64,000 nucleotides of DNA, taken from positions 41,983,663 through 42,047,662 of the forward strand of contig CM046855.1 in the NCBI GenBank assembly GCA_025617745.1. The letters are read 5' to 3'. This document shows, piece after piece, positions 63,640 through 64,000 of the stretch (position 1 is its first letter; each line of letters begins with the position of its first letter). Made by a program: the position numbers and the translations under genes. The DNA is from Heliocidaris erythrogramma. Lineage: Eukaryota; Echinodermata; Echinoidea; Camarodonta; Echinometridae. The notes below the pieces were generated by a model that saw only the letters and a program-made list of their open reading frames with translations, did no database searches and was not told where the DNA came from.

Positions 63640-64000
63640 AGTTGTGAAATATGTCGAGTGTTGACAATACTTTAATCTAGCTGATTCACAGAATTTCATT
63701 GCAATTTATTGGGAAATATTCTTGGTACATTGTAAAGAGAACTTTGAGATTGCAAATAGATTTTAGGGAGTAGAGTCACAGAAATAGTCATTTGTTATAG
63801 AAATTGAATGAATACAGAGAGATTTATCGGTACAGTAACTGGGTTTAATCTGAGACGAGACTTGCCGAAAGGCACATGGTCGTTGGGGGCGCTATAGATG
63901 TAAACAATAGAATAAAGATGGCGGCGCCCATGGGTTAGATGTTGCTGTGGTGTGAGGATAACTTTCATTTTTATATGCATCTTGTTTATGCAAAGTTGTT
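63640..64000. other. No gene seen; YY1-type motif near the edge
   Basis: AAGATGGCGGC at 63915-63925 is a perfect YY1 consensus, a motif often found at promoters and just after transcription starts. The ATG in it opens only a six-codon frame. Anything it belongs to lies outside the window. Confidence 0.4.

Overview
This window looks like a stretch of a marine invertebrate genome, most likely an echinoderm and probably a sea urchin. The evidence is a two-exon PH gene with GT-AG introns, two exons of a metazoan kinase 18 kb apart, very many short inverted-repeat elements with TTAA/TA-like ends, tRNA-derived SINEs, remnants of several non-LTR and Ty3/gypsy-type retroelements, and dispersed ACATGTACATGT-type motifs. 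The species is inferred and cannot be proved from the sequence alone. Most long open frames are retroelement remnants or low-complexity sequence.

Host genes. (1) The 5' end of an MSK1-type kinase gene (RPS6KA5/RPS6KA4 family) lies on the minus strand: a first coding exon at 34811-34865 and a second at 16619-16690, joined across an 18.1 kb intron; the rest of the gene lies to the left, outside the window. (2) On the plus strand a short two-exon gene (40869-41117 and 43194-43412) encodes a 155-residue protein made of a serine-rich N-terminus, one complete PH domain and a C-terminal CVLQ CaaX box. The two genes are divergent, about 6 kb apart. (3) An orphan exon with a strong splice donor (63056-63299) sits inside a transposon-like element with 9-bp target duplications.

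Layout. 1-16.6 kb: intron 2 of the kinase gene as far as can be seen, filled with retroelement ends, MITE-like palindromes, a SINE, an inverted minisatellite and a degenerate tandem repeat. 16.7-34.8 kb: kinase intron 1, a nest of elements, including a 3-kb MITE that received both a hAT-like element and a CR1/L2-type retrotransposon 12 bp apart, and a palindrome built from tRNA sequence. 34.9-40.8 kb: intergenic region with retroelement tails, a SINE and a GTACTGCAGTAC-rich array. 40.9-43.4 kb: the PH-CaaX gene, followed by a seven-copy 46-bp repeat. 44-56 kb: no recognisable gene; several MITEs and simple repeats. 56.6-63.6 kb: a retroelement graveyard: endonuclease fragments of two non-LTR types, a scrambled Ty3/gypsy remnant, a miniature LTR element with intact 5-bp duplications, and the exon-carrying inverted-repeat element.

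No operon-like relations exist here. The two host genes are signalling proteins (a MAPK-activated nuclear kinase and a probable membrane-tethered phosphoinositide-binding adaptor), but nothing in the sequence links them functionally.
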